A stretch of 64,000 bases of DNA, from the NCBI RefSeq assembly GCF_021155765.1, contig NC_060108.1:16455025-16519024 (forward strand). Reading direction: 5' to 3'. The notes below the pieces were generated by a model. The model saw only the letters and a program-made list of their open reading frames with translations, searched no databases and had not been told where the DNA came from. Below are positions 61,977-64,000 of the stretch, one piece after another. How positions within the stretch are numbered: position 1 is the stretch's first letter; each line of letters opens with the position of its first letter. Source of the stretch: Diprion similis (taxonomy: Eukaryota; Arthropoda; Insecta; Hymenoptera; Diprionidae). A program made the translations under genes and the position numbers.

Positions 61977-64000
61977 CTGAAAGCCAAAAAAAAAAAGAAT
62001 ACTGTACACGCGCGGCCACAACGTGATGCAGTTCCTGGATTTCCTATTCGGGAGATCCAACTACATACTGTAGGTACGTGTACCGCAATATCCCTCCTCC
62101 TCCTCCTCCTCCTCCTCCTCGTGACCGTATCTCTGTTATATTATACCTTCTTACTCGCCACGCAAAGTTTCAGACTGCGGAGAAAATCATGCAGACCAAA
62201 TCGTTTTTTTGTGGATGCAATTTCTCCCCCATGATTCCATGATTTTTTGGATTTTCTTAATTAAAAAAATTCTCCCTTCGTACTACATCTGCGCAGGTTG
62301 ATCAGCTTGCATGTGAAAGAAAGGTTGAAAAAAATTTGGTCATAAAAAAGACATCCTATTTACTTTGGGAAGTCGGTTGTGCGAGAAGCGAATAGAAGTC
62401 TTTTTGACTAGATATTCTTGGTTCGACGAAAGGAGGAAGTAACGCGCGACGTTGGCGTTAGCGTAGATTTTTCTATTGTTGACAAAAGAAACATTAGAAG
62501 AATGAGAAGGTTTAGGACGCGTCTGGCAAAGACGATACAGATCTGTGTTACGTGTGTCGCACATATGTGTATCAGGCGCAGGCATATATAGAAAAGTGAG
62601 TTAGGGGTATGAGATATAAAAGCTCGGCGAAACGGCGGCAAAGCTCGCGATCACTCGGGCGCGTTCTAAATTTAAAATTATGTCAGAGGGCGGCTGAGGG
62701 TTTAAAATAGTCGAGGCCATTACTACTTAATTTTTTTCTTCTTCTTCTTCTTTTCGTTGTCTTATTTTTCTCCTTCTAATTTCATATTACTTTTTGGATT
62801 TTATTTTCTCCCCCCTGAGTCCTTCTCTGTTTCTCTCGATGAACACCCGCGTCTATAATGCAAACGGACGACGCCTTGCTAGAGTATCGTCCTCGTATGA
62901 TATGTCGTTGACGTTTAACACGTGTACGTCAGATGCCCGCGATTATTCTTATAAGCATACGTACAGAGTAAATTAATTCCATATGGTAAACATAATTAAA
63001 AATTTCTTTAATTTATTTATCTTCTTTCTTGCACGTGTTATTACACATAGGGGTGAAGGAAAGTCGAGAAATTTTTACGTACGTCGTCTTACAGGGCGAG
63101 AAAGGGAAAAGAAATCTGGCACGCGCGTATTTGGACACGCTTTTACAACCCGGTTGAAAATCAATCGCGAGCAAATCGCGCGTTGTGCGGTTCTTGTTGT
63201 TTTTTTTTCTGCGGTAGTAAGACCATAAAAGGAAAACCGCGAGATGTATCAAGCTTTCTCATCAACGGAGTGTTGTATGGCTATAACGAAGGAATATACG
63301 AAACGCAATATACATATTGTACATACTCATGCGGATATTATGCAGAGCCTGCATATTGCTGCTGCCAGTCGCCACCGGCCATCTGTCAATTGTTTCTTCG
63401 ATAAACGTCATTTGTCCATGGTGTAGACGTACATGATATTCCCGTGATACAAATATCGTGCCTCATGGTCCATTATCAAAACAAACCTTCGCTATTACCC
63501 CGTTCGCTCTAAAGATACACCGTGAATTGTATACAGATTCCTCAGTCGAGGCCAATTACTCCTATACGTCCTGTATACATATAATATTTATTTTTTCATT
63601 TCACCTCGGAAAAAGCTTTCTGAATTAACAGGAATTTGTTTACGTTTATCTGCATTATTCGTTTATCTTCTGTTTTTCGATCGCAGTTGATTTAACAGAA
63701 AATTCTTTCGTTAAATCGGATAGAGGTTTCGAATTAATCTTCTATTTTTCAACTCATGTCTCATACATTTTACTGTACGTGGTGTGCAGGATGAGATGGT
63801 GTTTCGTAAAAAAAATAAAAATCGTGAGAGAAACGGGTGATAACTTTGGAATGATTATGGTTTAAGCTTCGCAGAATCTCTGCAAAGAACTGTGTCGTGT
63901 TATTTTGATATTTGCAAGTTTTGATTTTGAAATCCACGAAAACTAATATTACTCAAAAACGAAGGACTACCTCTGACGTAACTACTTGAAGAGCGCATTT
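61977..64000. other. Non-coding sequence upstream of the first recognised tensin exon
   Basis: This is either a further tensin intron or its promoter region. I could not support any exon. A (CTC)n microsatellite is present, and short chance ORFs occur on both strands. Confidence 0.45.
62094..62120. repeat. (CTC)9 microsatellite
   Basis: About nine perfect CTC units occur within the non-coding region upstream of the tensin exon at 61,921-61,976. Confidence 0.9.

Overview
This is eukaryotic, almost certainly insect, nuclear DNA. The genes have short GT-AG introns and belong to animal families: Rab geranylgeranyltransferase alpha, a TEX47-like protein, secreted chymotrypsin-type proteases, an M14 carboxypeptidase and a tensin. 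An invertebrate 5S rRNA sequence is also present. A hymenopteran such as a sawfly would fit, but that is a guess. All gene models below were spliced by hand from the sequence. Splice phases agree and the reading frame closes in every complete model, but no transcript or database evidence was available.

Bases 1 to about 29,130 are one uninterrupted satellite array of a 312-bp monomer (about 93 copies, all in one orientation), already in progress at the left edge. Two blocks show an 11-monomer higher-order period (3,432 bp) with different variant content, so local amplification happened at least twice. One 118-bp retroposon tail interrupts the array at 9,941. Nearly all the long ORFs in this half are artefacts of a period that is a multiple of three (312 = 3 x 104).

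From 29.1 kb the sequence becomes ordinary euchromatin. At 30.0-31.1 kb lies a 5S rRNA gene on the minus strand, split by a 5'-truncated Jockey-type LINE with a 12-bp target-site duplication. A head-to-head pair follows: TEX47-like (minus) and RabGGTA (plus, 565 aa, with the start codon alone in its own exon). At 36.1-40.0 kb there are two tandem four-exon chymotrypsin-like protease genes on the minus strand. At 42.8-48.0 kb there is a nine-exon zinc carboxypeptidase (612 aa) with an unusual N-terminal extension and a B-type specificity residue. The proteases and the carboxypeptidase make a plausible extracellular or digestive group, though nothing here shows their tissue.

From 51.7 kb to beyond 61.9 kb runs the 3' part of a tensin (blistery-like) gene on the minus strand, with an SH2 and a PTB domain at the C terminus. 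Its introns hold a strong inverted repeat at 56.5 kb. The remaining stretches are AT-rich intergenic or intronic DNA with a few local tandem duplications and microsatellites. I see no prokaryotic-type system, CRISPR array or operon. The most unusual signals are the higher-order satellite, a dyad that stays palindromic at the satellite edge, and the LINE-interrupted 5S gene.
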